From: Halosimplex aquaticum
GTDB lineage: Archaea > Halobacteriota > Halobacteria > Halobacteriales > Haloarculaceae
Length of the DNA stretch: 64,000 nt
NCBI RefSeq assembly: GCF_028747785.1
Contig: NZ_CP118158.1
Location: 868,001-932,000 of the forward strand
Direction: 5' to 3'
Part shown: positions 35,824 to 43,853 of the stretch, piece by piece
Numbering within the stretch: position 1 is the stretch's first letter
Layout: every line of letters starts with the position of its first letter
The notes under the pieces: generated by a model
Told to the model about the DNA's origin: nothing
Database searches by the model: none
Seen by the model: only the letters and a program-made list of their open reading frames with translations
Translations under genes and position numbers: made by a program

Positions 35824-36663
35824 ATGCAACGGGCCAGGGGGTTCGTCGAACTGACGCGTCCGGGCAACGCCGTGGCCTCCGGCGCGTTGACGGCCATCGG
35901 TGCGTTCGTCGCGAGCGCATCGACCGACCAGCTCCCAGTCGTCACCGCCGCCGTCGCCGCGACGGTCTTCGCCGTCGCCGGCGGCAACACGATCAACGAC
36001 TACTTCGACCGCGACATCGACCGGATCAACGACCCCGATCGACCGATCCCCAGCGGTAGAGTCTCCGCCCGCGGCGCGCTCGCTGGCAGCGTCGTCCTGT
36101 TCGCGCTGGCGACCGTCTGCGCGCTCTTCCTGCCGACGCTCGCGCTCGCGATCGCCGCCGTGAATCTGCTCTTGCTGATCGCCTACACGGAGTTCTTCAA
36201 GGGGACGCCCGGGGCCGGCAACGCGCTCGTCGCCTATCTCGGTGGCAGCACGTTCCTCTTCGGCGGTGCGACCGTCGAGCACGTCCCGCCGACGGTCGTG
36301 CTCGCGCTGCTCGCAGCCGTCTCGACGCTGGCCCGCGAGATCATCAAAGACGTGGAGGACGTGGAGGGAGACCGCGAAGAGGGGCTGCGCACGCTTCCCG
36401 TCGTCATCGGCGAGCGGCGGGCACTGCTGGTCGCGCTGGCACTGCTCGTCGTCGCCGCCGTTGCGAGCCCGCTCCCGTATCTGCTCGACATGCTCGGCGT
36501 CGCCTACCTCGTCGTGGTCGCACCGGCCGTCGCGCTCATGCTCTACGCCGGGTACGAGGGGTTCGGCGACCCCGCCGTCGCGCAGGGACATCTCAAGTAC
36601 GGAATGTTTCTGGCGATCCTCTCGTTCGTCGTCGGGCGGGCGACGCTCGTGGTCTCGGTGTAA
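35824..36663 (+). CDS. UbiA prenyltransferase (digeranylgeranylglyceryl phosphate synthase type)
   Basis: A 279-residue membrane enzyme with about eight helices. It has both aspartate motifs of UbiA proteins: NDYFDRDIDRINDPDRPIPS near residue 58 and DVEDVEGDREEG near residue 180, which bind the prenyl diphosphate through magnesium. In archaea this type adds the second geranylgeranyl chain to make archaeal ether lipid. Start options are ATG at 35797 or 35824; the later one gives the usual R-x-x-x-F-V-E-L-T-R-P-x-N beginning. A TATA-like gtttaaac lies at about 35752-35759, behind the divergent tRNA. Confidence 0.9.
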   Translation: MQRARGFVELTRPGNAVASGALTAIGAFVASASTDQLPVVTAAVAATVFAVAGGNTINDYFDRDIDRINDPDRPIPSGRVSARGALAGSVVLFALATVCALFLPTLALAIAAVNLLLLIAYTEFFKGTPGAGNALVAYLGGSTFLFGGATVEHVPPTVVLALLAAVSTLAREIIKDVEDVEGDREEGLRTLPVVIGERRALLVALALLVVAAVASPLPYLLDMLGVAYLVVVAPAVALMLYAGYEGFGDPAVAQGHLKYGMFLAILSFVVGRATLVVSV

Positions 36664-36664
36664 A

Positions 36665-36707
36665 CGGCCAGTCTTCGGCCGGTGGGATTATAAAAAAGAT
36701 TTTAACA
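36665..36707 (+). promoter_or_regulatory. Hairpin and A/T-rich promoter between ubiA and the RecA-like gene
   Basis: CGGCC (36665-36669) and GGCCG (36677-36681) can form a small hairpin just after the ubiA stop, probably part of its terminator. Directly after it, 36687-36707 is strongly A/T-rich (gattataaaaaagattttaa) and is the best TATA/BRE candidate for the gene at 36783. Confidence 0.6.
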
Positions 36708-36782
36708 ACTGCCGGAACTAATCGATGTATACTGCGCGAACCCCCGTCGGTTCGTCGTGTAACGGTGGTGACTCTCGAAGGA

Positions 36783-37418
36783 ATGTACGACCTCGGAACA
36801 ACGTTCGGGAACGCGACGCTGGCGCCCGGTTCGAACCTTCTGGTCTCGGGCCCGCCGCTCTCCGGCAAGCGTCGCATGGCGCTCGAACTCCTCGCTCACG
36901 GCTCCGAGCAGGGAGAAGGCGTCATCGTCGTCACCACCCGCGACAGCGCGAGCCGTATCCTTAGCGACTACGAGGCCCTCGTCTCCGACCCCGAGTCCGT
37001 CGACGTCGGCATCGTCGACTGCGTCACCAAACACCAGGGCCGAAAGGCGCGCGACACCGACATCGTCAAGTACGCGTCGTCGCCCGAGGACATGACGGGC
37101 ATCGGGATCAAGTTCTCCGAGTTCGTCGAGGAGTTCCGGACCGAGCGAGGCATCGAGAAGGTCCGCGTGCTGGTCGACTCGCTCTCGACGCTGCTCATGT
37201 ACTCCGACGTCCAGACGGTGTTCCGGTTCATGCACGTGTTCACCAGCCGCATCGAGAACGCCGGCGCGATGGGGATACACATCATCGAATCGACGGCCCA
37301 CGACGAGGAGACGCTGAACACCCTCCGGCAGTTGTTCGACCACGCGATCACCGTCGAAGCGGACGGGGCGTTGTCGACGACGATCCCGGACGCCGCTGTC
37401 GGCCGGATCGGCGACTGA
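36783..37418 (+). CDS. RecA-superfamily ATPase (RAD55/KaiC/HTR-like)
   Basis: A 211-residue protein of the small haloarchaeal RAD55/KaiC-like group. The P-loop reads GPPLSGKRRMA, with arginine after the lysine instead of the usual serine or threonine, as in the HTR-like subgroup. A Walker B-like strand is RVLVDSLSTLLMY. The conserved IVDCVTKHQG and HIIESTAHDEETLNTLRQLF segments follow. Function is unknown; a signalling or regulatory ATPase is the general view. A GTG at 36765 would add six residues; I use the ATG at 36783. Confidence 0.82.
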   Translation: MYDLGTTFGNATLAPGSNLLVSGPPLSGKRRMALELLAHGSEQGEGVIVVTTRDSASRILSDYEALVSDPESVDVGIVDCVTKHQGRKARDTDIVKYASSPEDMTGIGIKFSEFVEEFRTERGIEKVRVLVDSLSTLLMYSDVQTVFRFMHVFTSRIENAGAMGIHIIESTAHDEETLNTLRQLFDHAITVEADGALSTTIPDAAVGRIGD

Positions 37419-37460
37419 CGCGTCGGCAGCCTTTTGATCGTCTCGGTCCAATCCCCGGCC

Positions 37461-37871
37461 ATGCCAGTCGACTCCGACGACAGACTCCGCGAGATCCTCG
37501 ACGGCGACACCATCGCCGTCGTCGGCCTGTCGAGCACGCCCGGCAAGGCCGCCCACGACATCCCGGCGTACATGCGCGAGCAGGGCTACGACGTGATCCC
37601 GGTCAATCCGTACGCCGACGAGATCTTCGGCCGCGAAGCGTACGACTCGCTGGCGGACGTCGAGGAATCGGTCGACATCGTCGACGTGTTCCGCCCGAGC
37701 GACGAAGTACCCGATATCGTCGACGAGGCCCTCGACCGGGAGGACGCGGAGACGGTCTGGCTCCAGCTCGGAATCACGAACGACGAAGCGGGCGAGCGCG
37801 TCAAGGACGCCGACAGGAACTTCGTTCAGGACAGGTGTCTCAAGGTCGAACACCAGCGGCTGGTCGATTGA
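37461..37871 (+). CDS. CoA-binding domain protein (YccU-like)
   Basis: A 136-residue Rossmann-fold protein of the CoA-binding family: TIAVVGLSSTPGKAAHDIPA, then GYDVIPVNPYADEIFGR, DIVDVFRPSDEVP and VWLQLGITNDEA. The family binds CoA or acyl-CoA; its role in haloarchaea is not known. The ATG at 37461 follows a TATA-like ttttgatc about 25 bases before it, suggesting a leaderless message. Confidence 0.9.
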   Translation: MPVDSDDRLREILDGDTIAVVGLSSTPGKAAHDIPAYMREQGYDVIPVNPYADEIFGREAYDSLADVEESVDIVDVFRPSDEVPDIVDEALDREDAETVWLQLGITNDEAGERVKDADRNFVQDRCLKVEHQRLVD

Positions 37872-37963
37872 GCCGAAACGCGACCGCGTCTGTCGCGGCC
37901 GCCGGGTAGAAACGACACCGCAGGTCCGTTCGCCGCTCGTCGGGCCGTCGCGCGTGCCGCGTC

Positions 37964-38371
37964 TCAGTTTCCAGTCGCTGACCCGTCGCCGTCTCCGCTA
38001 CTACCTTCGACGGCCTCCGCCGAGCCGCTCCCGTCACTATCGACGGCGTCGGCACCCTCGCTGGCATCTCCCTCCCCCGCTTCTTCGCCGTCGCCGTCAC
38101 CCTCACCCTCGTCCGTAGCGTCGGCCTCGGGGTCGGGGAGTTGCTCGTCGATGAGCGAGTCGACGTCGATGTCCTGTTGCTCGGCGAGCGCCTCGACGAT
38201 GACGCGCTGCTCGGCGAGTTCGCGGTCGATCGATTCGATCTGGTCGCTCGTGCGCTCGACGCGTTCGCGCACCTCCTGGACCTGTTCGATGACCTGGTTC
38301 AGTCGCTCGTAGAGCTTCTCCGCGATGTCCGCGACGCGGCTGATCTTCTTGGCGGTGTCGCCGAATGGCAT
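37964..38371 (-). CDS. DUF5798-type coiled-coil protein
   Basis: A 135-residue protein. It starts MPFGDTAKKISRVADIAEKL and continues as one long amphipathic helix (about 5-75) likely to form a coiled coil, followed by a very acidic Gly/Ser/Asp tail. The N-terminal block is typical of haloarchaeal DUF5798 proteins; the function is unknown. It is divergent from the membrane protein at 38498 across about 125 bases. Confidence 0.82.
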   Translation of the reverse strand: MPFGDTAKKISRVADIAEKLYERLNQVIEQVQEVRERVERTSDQIESIDRELAEQRVIVEALAEQQDIDVDSLIDEQLPDPEADATDEGEGDGDGEEAGEGDASEGADAVDSDGSGSAEAVEGSSGDGDGSATGN

Positions 38372-38497
38372 GCACCCGGCTTCGGCGTCCCGCGTTGTCG
38401 GCTTTTCGACTCGCCAGTCCCGTCCGGCGATCGGTTCGCCGCCGCCTGTGGGACGGAAACCACCGTCGTTAAAACCGCAGCGTCCGCAGAGGCCGCC

Positions 38498-38917
38498 ATG
38501 AAGCAGACGCGGCTCGCACCGCTGGTCGGCGTCGCCGGATGCGTTCTCGTGCTCGTGTCGCTCGCCGTCCCGTACGGGCTGGTGCGGACCGGGCCCGCGA
38601 CGGCCATCGGGACCTACTACGGCGAGGGTGCGCTGAACCCGCTCGTCGGGGGGATATTCGCGCTCGTGACGGCCATCGTGCTGGCCGCGGGCCGCGACGA
38701 GCGGACCGACCCGCCGCTGGCCGCCGGCGTCGGCATCGCCCTCGGCGGGTTCACGTTCGCCGTGACGGCGCTGTGGGCCGTGACGGTCCCCCAGCAGGTG
38801 GTATTCGACATGGACGCGCCGGCGATCATCACCTACCACCGGTGGGCGAGCGCCGCCGTCGCGCTGGTGATCCCGGTCGCGAGCCTCTGGTGGTCGCGGA
38901 CGCTCGGCCTGCTCTGA
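38498..38917 (+). CDS. Four-helix haloarchaeal membrane protein (DUF7548-like)
   Basis: A 139-residue protein with four hydrophobic helices. It begins LAPLVGVAGCVLVLVSLAVP, then has a short outside loop with TYYGEGALNPLVGG and a last helix near AAVALVIPVASLWWS. I believe it belongs to an uncharacterised haloarchaeal family (DUF7548), but that name is from memory. No enzymatic motif is visible. Confidence 0.75.
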   Translation: MKQTRLAPLVGVAGCVLVLVSLAVPYGLVRTGPATAIGTYYGEGALNPLVGGIFALVTAIVLAAGRDERTDPPLAAGVGIALGGFTFAVTALWAVTVPQQVVFDMDAPAIITYHRWASAAVALVIPVASLWWSRTLGLL

Positions 38918-39013
38918 CGCCTGCCGGGCTTCGTTCGGCACCGCACGAGCGGCCGACCGCACGACGGCGCCGACCCGAAAGGCCCTTATGGGGGACGGCG
39001 GTACCTCTGAGTG

Positions 39014-39305
39014 GACTAGGCCGGGCAGCTAGGCCCTGCTCGTCACCCGCGGTATGGCCTTCAGCGGGGGCCGAACCCCGGGTGCGTCCGGTCCGCCGGG
39101 CGTGGGCCCCGTGAGCCAACATGGAAGCCTCGTCCTGCGGGGACGGCGGTCCGCGGCGTCGCGTCTGCAGGGACGCGCGGCCGCGGTTGATCGAGGGCAC
39201 TCCGTCAGGCGCGGAAGCGAGCAGCGGACCCTCGGACACCCGTCGCTCGCAGGGTCGCGGGGTGGAGGAGGCAAACGGGATTCCCCGCGTCCGAACGACC
39301 GGGCA
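39014..39305 (+). ncRNA. ffs: Signal recognition particle 7S RNA
   Basis: The segment has the sequence of an archaeal SRP RNA. It opens with GGCCGGGCAGCTAGGCCCTG, the 5' domain whose loops pair with each other, and later contains GTGAGCCAACATGGAAGC and the SRP54-binding helix 8 pattern GCGGAAGCGAGCAGC at about 39208-39222. It scaffolds SRP54 and SRP19 to guide membrane and secreted proteins. A TATA-like ccttatggg at about 38985-38993 lies 25-27 bases before the proposed 5' end. The 3' end is approximate (total near 290-305 bases). Frames within it are not coding. Confidence 0.9.
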
Positions 39306-39407
39306 ATCCCGGACGTCCGTCTACTCATCTGTTATCGAACGCCGAGCGCTGGCTCTCTGGTTCGGCCCACTGACGACGTTATCCCCGCCGAGCTCGTAGT
39401 TCATCGT

Positions 39408-40265
39408 ATGCCCACCGTCCGGACCGACGACGTCGAGACGTACTACGAGCGACGTGGTGATGGTCCACCGGTAGTCTTCGCCCACGGCGCCATCGTCGAC
39501 CACTCCCAGTGGGACCCGCAACTCGACGCGCTCAGCGATGACTACGAAACCATCGCCTACGACGTGCGCGGACACGGCCGAACTGGTGGTTCGCCCCGCG
39601 GTCGCTACTCCGTCGACCTGTTCGCCGACGACCTCGGCGCGCTGCTCGACGCGCTCGACGTCGAGAGAGCGGTCATCTGCGGGCTCTCGACCGGCGGCTG
39701 TATCGCGCAGGTGTTCGCCGCGCGCCACCCCGACCGGGTGGCCGGGCTCGTCCTGGCCGACACCTTCGCGCCGGAACTCCTCTCCCGCAGCGAGTGGCTC
39801 CAGCGTTCAGTGATGCTCAGGGCGACTGTCCCATTTGTCCGACTCGTCGGCTACGAGCGCGTCGAACGGGCGATGGTCTGGCTGCAAGAGCGTTTCTCCG
39901 GCGAGGGCGTCAGCGGCGACTACGAACAGATCGAGCGCATCCGCGAGACGGGACCGAAGATGGAGACCGACGAGTTCGCGAAGGTGATCCGCGCCGTCGC
40001 GGCGTTTCACCGCACCGAGATCGACTTCTCGGCCATCACCGCGCCGACGCTCGTTCTCTACGGCGAGCACGAGGCGCCGTTCATGCGCCGGCAGGCGCTG
40101 AAACTCGCCGCCGAAATCGATGGATCGAAGATCGAAGCGGTTCCCGGCGGCGGACACGCCTCGAACCTCGACAACCCCGACTTTTTCACGGGTGCGGTTC
40201 GCGAGCTATTGGCTGAAGCGTATCCGTCGGACGCGACTGAACTGGCGGGCGAGAGCGGAGAATAG
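39408..40265 (+). CDS. Alpha/beta-fold hydrolase
   Basis: A 285-residue alpha/beta hydrolase. The nucleophile elbow is GLSTGG (serine near residue 96), the oxyanion region VVFAHGAIVDHSQW, and the catalytic histidine GGGHASN near residue 250; the acid is probably in YGEHEAPF. The DVRGHGRTGGSPRGRYS strand-turn is typical of the family. The substrate is unknown. The frame is open through the SRP RNA gene, but the ATG at 39408 is where homology starts. Confidence 0.9.
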   Translation: MPTVRTDDVETYYERRGDGPPVVFAHGAIVDHSQWDPQLDALSDDYETIAYDVRGHGRTGGSPRGRYSVDLFADDLGALLDALDVERAVICGLSTGGCIAQVFAARHPDRVAGLVLADTFAPELLSRSEWLQRSVMLRATVPFVRLVGYERVERAMVWLQERFSGEGVSGDYEQIERIRETGPKMETDEFAKVIRAVAAFHRTEIDFSAITAPTLVLYGEHEAPFMRRQALKLAAEIDGSKIEAVPGGGHASNLDNPDFFTGAVRELLAEAYPSDATELAGESGE

Positions 40266-40280
40266 AGCGGTCCGCGGTAC

Positions 40281-40337
40281 GGTAGCGGTGACGGTGCTGT
40301 GGCGGTAGCGGTGCTGTGGCGGTAGCGGTGTCGTGGC
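40281..40337 (+). repeat. Short tandem repeat, 17-bp unit
   Basis: After the hydrolase gene, GGTAGCGGTGCTGTGGC occurs at 40304-40320, again as GGTAGCGGTGTCGTGGC at 40321-40337, and before them as a 23-base variant with an extra ACGGTG at 40281-40303. It is non-coding and looks like slippage-type expansion. Confidence 0.7.
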
Positions 40338-40461
40338 CGAGAGGCCGTTTCATCGGCCGACCCGGGGAACGGCTGGTTCGCCGCCAGCATCCGGCGCGTA
40401 GCGCCGGTTCACCGGACGCGAGGAAGCGAAGCGACCGAGTCGTCCGGCCTTTTTCCCCAAG

Positions 40462-40524
40462 TTTTTGCGGCGGAGGATTCCCGCAGCGGCGCGAAGCGCC
40501 GCGAGGAACTCTCCGCCGCAAAAA
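40462..40524. terminator. Large nested inverted repeat between convergent genes
   Basis: TTTTTGCGGCGGAG (40462-40475) is perfectly inverted as CTCCGCCGCAAAAA (40511-40524). Inside the loop a second hairpin, GGCGC-GAA-GCGCC, is centred near 40493. The whole 63-base structure ends 8 bases before the mscS stop, and the T-run would lie at the end of transcripts from either side. It fits a two-way terminator for the hydrolase (plus) and mscS (minus) genes. Confidence 0.7.
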
Positions 40525-40531
40525 GTGGGTT

Positions 40532-41470
40532 CTAGTCGTCCCCGGCCGCAGGTTCGGCGACACCCTCGACGTTGTCGAGGTCGATGCCGCCGGAGATGTC
40601 CCGCTGGGGGTAGGGGATGTTGATGCCGGCCTCGTCGAAGCGGTTCTTGACGGCGGTGACGTACTCGCCCTGGATGCGGACGAAGTCCGACCGGCTGGGG
40701 TTGGCGATCCAGAAGCGCGACTGGAGGCCGACGTAGGAGTCGGCGAGTTCGGTGAGTCGCACCGAGGGCTCGGGGTCGGCGAGGATGCCCTTGTGGTTGT
40801 CGGCCTCGTCGAGGATGATCTCGGTGGCCTCGTCGATGTCGTCCTCGTAGCCGATGCCGAAGACGAACTTCATCCGGAGCTGTTCGTTGGCGACGGGGTT
40901 CTTGATGACGTCGTCGGTGAGATTGGAATTGGGGACGGTCAGCAGTTCGTTGTCGAAGGTGCGGACGCGGGTGACGCGGAGGCTGATGTCCTCGACGACG
41001 CCGGCGTAGTCGTCCCACTCGATCCAGTCGCCGATGCGGAACGGCTTGTCGGTGAAGATGAACACGCCCGCGACGAAGTTCTTCAGCACGTCCTGCATGG
41101 CGAACCCGATGGCGAGCGTGGCGGCGGCGCCGATGGTCGCAAGCGCGGTGAGGATGTTGCCGTAGCCGGCGAACGCGAAGGCCGCGCCGACGGCGACGAA
41201 GACGATGAGGATACCGGTGAGTTTCTTCAGCGGCCTGCGGGCGTGAGTGTCGAGGTCGCGGGCGCTCAGCACGCGGTTGACCAGCGGCATCACGAAGATC
41301 CGACCGAGCAGGTAGATGGCGACGAACGCGACGACGAACGTTATCGCGGAACCGACGGCGCCGGCCAGCGGAGCGTCGAGGCCGAAGACCTCGATCAGGA
41401 AGTCCGCGACGGGGCCCGGCTCTTGCTGGAGCGGGGCTGCCGGCGCGACGCCCGGTGCGCCCCTGGTCAT
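40532..41470 (-). CDS. mscS: MscS-family mechanosensitive channel
   Basis: A 312-residue small-conductance channel: three membrane helices (about 22-60, 83-102, 108-132), the pore helix ALATIGAAATLAIGFAMQDVL, the family signature KNFVAGVFIFTDKPFRIGDWIE, and a cytoplasmic alpha/beta domain to the end. It releases solutes when the membrane is stretched by osmotic downshift. The start overlaps the YhbY gene by 4 bases (ATGA), so it is co-translated with rnp4 and yhbY upstream. Confidence 0.94.
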   Translation of the reverse strand: MTRGAPGVAPAAPLQQEPGPVADFLIEVFGLDAPLAGAVGSAITFVVAFVAIYLLGRIFVMPLVNRVLSARDLDTHARRPLKKLTGILIVFVAVGAAFAFAGYGNILTALATIGAAATLAIGFAMQDVLKNFVAGVFIFTDKPFRIGDWIEWDDYAGVVEDISLRVTRVRTFDNELLTVPNSNLTDDVIKNPVANEQLRMKFVFGIGYEDDIDEATEIILDEADNHKGILADPEPSVRLTELADSYVGLQSRFWIANPSRSDFVRIQGEYVTAVKNRFDEAGINIPYPQRDISGGIDLDNVEGVAEPAAGDD

Positions 41471-41715
41471 CGCTCGAAGACCGCGGTGTGGCCGCGGGTT
41501 CGCACCACCTCGGCGTTGACCCTGTCGGCCAACTCCTCCGCGAGTTCCTCCGTGGTAGTTCCGCCCCGGGCCGCCCGGTGGAACTTCACTTTCACGAAAT
41601 CGCGGTCCTGCAACTGGTCGTTGAGTTCGTCCTCGACCGGGTCGAGGCCGTTCTTGCCGACCCAGACCGTCACGTCGAGTTCGTGGATCCGCTGTGCGCG
41701 CGTCGAGTCACTCAT
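41467..41715 (-). CDS. YhbY/CRM-domain RNA-binding protein
   Basis: An 82-residue CRM-domain protein: WVGKNGLDPVEDELNDQL, VKVKFHRAARG and the closing VNAEVVRTRGHTAVFER, with the G-x-x-G-like basic RNA-binding surface. YhbY proteins bind the large ribosomal subunit precursor. Ten extra N-terminal residues are possible, but the ATG at 41715 matches family length. It lies between rnp4 and mscS, an order common in haloarchaea. Confidence 0.9.
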   Translation of the reverse strand: MSDSTRAQRIHELDVTVWVGKNGLDPVEDELNDQLQDRDFVKVKFHRAARGGTTTEELAEELADRVNAEVVRTRGHTAVFER

Positions 41716-41800
41716 GTCTCTACTACTTGGAGTGAAGCCGCTCAAAGGTTACGGCTGTCGAATCCGGAATTTTGACCGGCGTCTCGGCTTCCAGCGGCTC

Positions 41801-42085
41801 TCAGTCGTACGGATACCGGGCCTGGGCGCCGCAGTCGCAGGTGACGACGACGTGGCCGTCCTGTAGGCGGACGCGGGCGTTTCGACCGGGGCGGAGGTAC
41901 GCGTCGCAGCTGTCGCAGGTGAAGCGGGTGAACTCGCGGGGGAGGCCGAGGCGGTTGCGCTCGGCGATGCGGCGCGCGCGCCGGACGTAGCGGCGGGCGC
42001 GGTCGTCTCTGTCCGCGAGCGTGGCCTCCTCGGCGAGTTCGCGCAGGCGTTCGATGCGCTCGCGGGCGACGGTCTCGGTGTCCAT
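41801..42085 (-). CDS. rnp4: Ribonuclease P protein component 4 (Rpp21 family)
   Basis: A 94-residue protein component of archaeal RNase P, which trims the 5' leader of pre-tRNA. Two N-terminal helices rich in arginine (YVRRARRIAERNRLGLP) lead to a zinc ribbon with FTCDSCDAYL and VTCDCGAQARYPYD supplying the four cysteines. Length is normal. First gene of the rnp4-yhbY-mscS set. Confidence 0.93.
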   Translation of the reverse strand: MDTETVARERIERLRELAEEATLADRDDRARRYVRRARRIAERNRLGLPREFTRFTCDSCDAYLRPGRNARVRLQDGHVVVTCDCGAQARYPYD

Positions 42086-42219
42086 CCGAACGTGGATACG
42101 TCCCGCCGAGCGGCAGGTATACTTTGCGTTCGTGCGCCGCTGTCGGGAGGGGACGGCGCCTCGGCGGTCTGCGGCCGAGATGGCAACGCATTAAGGCCCG
42201 GTTAGCATACGATGGCTCC

Positions 42220-43323
42220 ATGGAGCTGCCGACGGTGGCTGCGTTCACGGACACCTACCTGCCGACGCACAACGGCGTCACCTACACCGTCCAGACGTGG
42301 CGGGACCGCTGGCACCGTCGCGGCGGCCGCATGGACGTCGTCTACCCCGACGGCGACCACGAGGCCGGCGAGGGGGAGTATCCCGTCAGCAGCCTCCCCT
42401 TCCCGTTCTACGAGGGCTTCCGAGTCGGCGTCCCGGGCGTTCCGGAGGCGGTCGACAACGCGGAAGTCGTCCACGCCCACTCGCCGTTCAGCCTCGGCCT
42501 CGCGGGGATGCGACTCGCCCGGAAGCACGACCTGCCGATGGTCGCCTCCTACCACACGCCCACGAGCGAGTACGCCGAGTACCTCGCCTTTACCCGGCCG
42601 ATCGAGCGGGCGGTCGAACGCAGCGCCGAGGAGTACGAGCGCCGCTTCCTCGACCGGACCGACGTGGTCGTCGCGCCGAGCGAGCGCACCGCCGAGCACG
42701 TCCGCGATACCGTCGGCACCGCGACGAGCGTCGAAGTCGTCTCGAACGGCGTCGACATCGACTTCTTCCGCCCTGTCGAGACCGAGCGCTTCCGCCGCCG
42801 GCACGACATTCCGGAGGGGACCCTCGTCGGGTACACCGGTCGACACGGCTACGAGAAGAACCTCGAAGCCATCGTCGAGGCGACGGAGGGACTGGACGTG
42901 ACGCTCGTGTTCAGCGGCGACGGCCCCGCCCGCGGCGACCTGGAACGCGCGGCCGACGAGGCGGACGTGGACGCCCACTTCCTGGGCTGGGTCGACCGCG
43001 AGGAACTCCCCTCGTTTTACTCGGCGCTCGACGTGTTCGCGTTCCCGAGCCCGGTCGAGACCCAGGGGATCGCCGCGCTGGAGGCCAACGCCTGCGGGAC
43101 GCCGGTGGCGGGCGTCGCCAGCGCGGCCCTCGCGGACACGATAGACCAGGGCGAAACCGGATACAAGGCGCCGCCGAACGACGTGAGCGCGTTCCGGGAC
43201 GTCATCGAGCGGACGCTCGCCGAGCGCGACCGCCTCGGCGAGGAGTGCCTCGCTCGCCGCGAGTCGATCAGCGTCGAGCGCTCGGTCGATCGGCTTTCCG
43301 GCGTCTACGACCAACTGCTGTGA
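42220..43323 (+). CDS. Family GT4 glycosyltransferase
   Basis: A 367-residue GT-B-fold transferase. The N-terminal domain has FTDTYLPTHNGVTYTVQTWR and HAHSPFSLGLAGMRLARKH; the C-terminal domain has VSNGVDIDFFRP, GYTGRHGYEKNLEAIVEA and the nucleotide-sugar motif SPVETQGIAALEANACGTPV with E-x7-E. Relatives transfer hexoses onto lipids or other sugars, so a glycolipid role is likely but the acceptor is unknown. The ATG at 42220 lies about 30 bases after a TATA-like cattaagg (42189-42196), consistent with a leaderless message; the longer frame is rejected. Confidence 0.9.
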   Translation: MELPTVAAFTDTYLPTHNGVTYTVQTWRDRWHRRGGRMDVVYPDGDHEAGEGEYPVSSLPFPFYEGFRVGVPGVPEAVDNAEVVHAHSPFSLGLAGMRLARKHDLPMVASYHTPTSEYAEYLAFTRPIERAVERSAEEYERRFLDRTDVVVAPSERTAEHVRDTVGTATSVEVVSNGVDIDFFRPVETERFRRRHDIPEGTLVGYTGRHGYEKNLEAIVEATEGLDVTLVFSGDGPARGDLERAADEADVDAHFLGWVDREELPSFYSALDVFAFPSPVETQGIAALEANACGTPVAGVASAALADTIDQGETGYKAPPNDVSAFRDVIERTLAERDRLGEECLARRESISVERSVDRLSGVYDQLL

Positions 43324-43326
43324 CCG

Positions 43327-43563
43327 TCAGTCCTCGCTGTAGTCCGTCTGGCTCATCCCCGCACCGAGAGCGACGCCGATCGCGACCCCCATTCCGATCC
43401 CGAGTGCCAGGTTGTCGAGGGCCGTACCAAGTGCGACGCCGATCGCGATCCCGATGGCGATCCCTACGCCCATGTTCTCCGCGTCGACGTCGGCGCCGTC
43501 AGTGTCGATATCGCCGTCGTCGCCCCCCTCGGTCCCGGTGTCGTCCGCTTGTCCGCCACTCAT
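43327..43563 (-). CDS. Small glycine-zipper membrane protein
   Basis: A 78-residue protein with a 30-residue acidic start and two hydrophobic segments built from repeated G-x-A/V-I/L-G units (GIAIGIAIGVALGTAL and GIGMGVAIGVALGAGM). Such glycine zippers pack helices tightly in membranes. The two halves look like a duplicated helix. The function is unknown; similar small proteins occur in other haloarchaea. It converges on the glycosyltransferase gene. Confidence 0.75.
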   Translation of the reverse strand: MSGGQADDTGTEGGDDGDIDTDGADVDAENMGVGIAIGIAIGVALGTALDNLALGIGMGVAIGVALGAGMSQTDYSED

Positions 43564-43638
43564 GGGTGGACTGACGGCTGCCTGTGGGATAACTGTCGCT
43601 GCTCGTCGCTATCGGTCGAGACGAAAACCGTCGCCCGC

Positions 43639-43776
43639 TCAGGTCGTGTCTGCTTCGGGGTTGTTCTCTCGGCGGTAACTGCCGACCATCTTCCACAGCG
43701 TCTTGTCGACGTCGCCGTCCGAACACTCAGTCTCGATCTGTCGGTAGAGCTCTTCCGAGACGGTGATCTCCGGCAT
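43639..43776 (-). CDS. Very small DUF7557/CopG-like protein
   Basis: A 45-residue protein, MPEITVSEELYRQIETECSD and on. The strand-helix start resembles the ribbon-helix-helix of CopG-type proteins and the haloarchaeal DUF7557 group. A DNA-binding or antitoxin-like role is only a guess. The longer frame to 44058 overlaps the Rieske gene and is rejected. Confidence 0.65.
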   Translation of the reverse strand: MPEITVSEELYRQIETECSDGDVDKTLWKMVGSYRRENNPEADTT

Positions 43777-43853
43777 CACTCCCACGTTGGGGGCAGATAC
43801 TGAAAAGCCTCCTGTGAGTCGGGAACGAGTAAATTTTCGATGGATCGGGTCCG

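Noticed and set aside
39054-39407. N-terminal extension of the alpha/beta hydrolase through the SRP RNA
   Set aside because: The region is a structural RNA; hydrolase similarity begins only at 39408.
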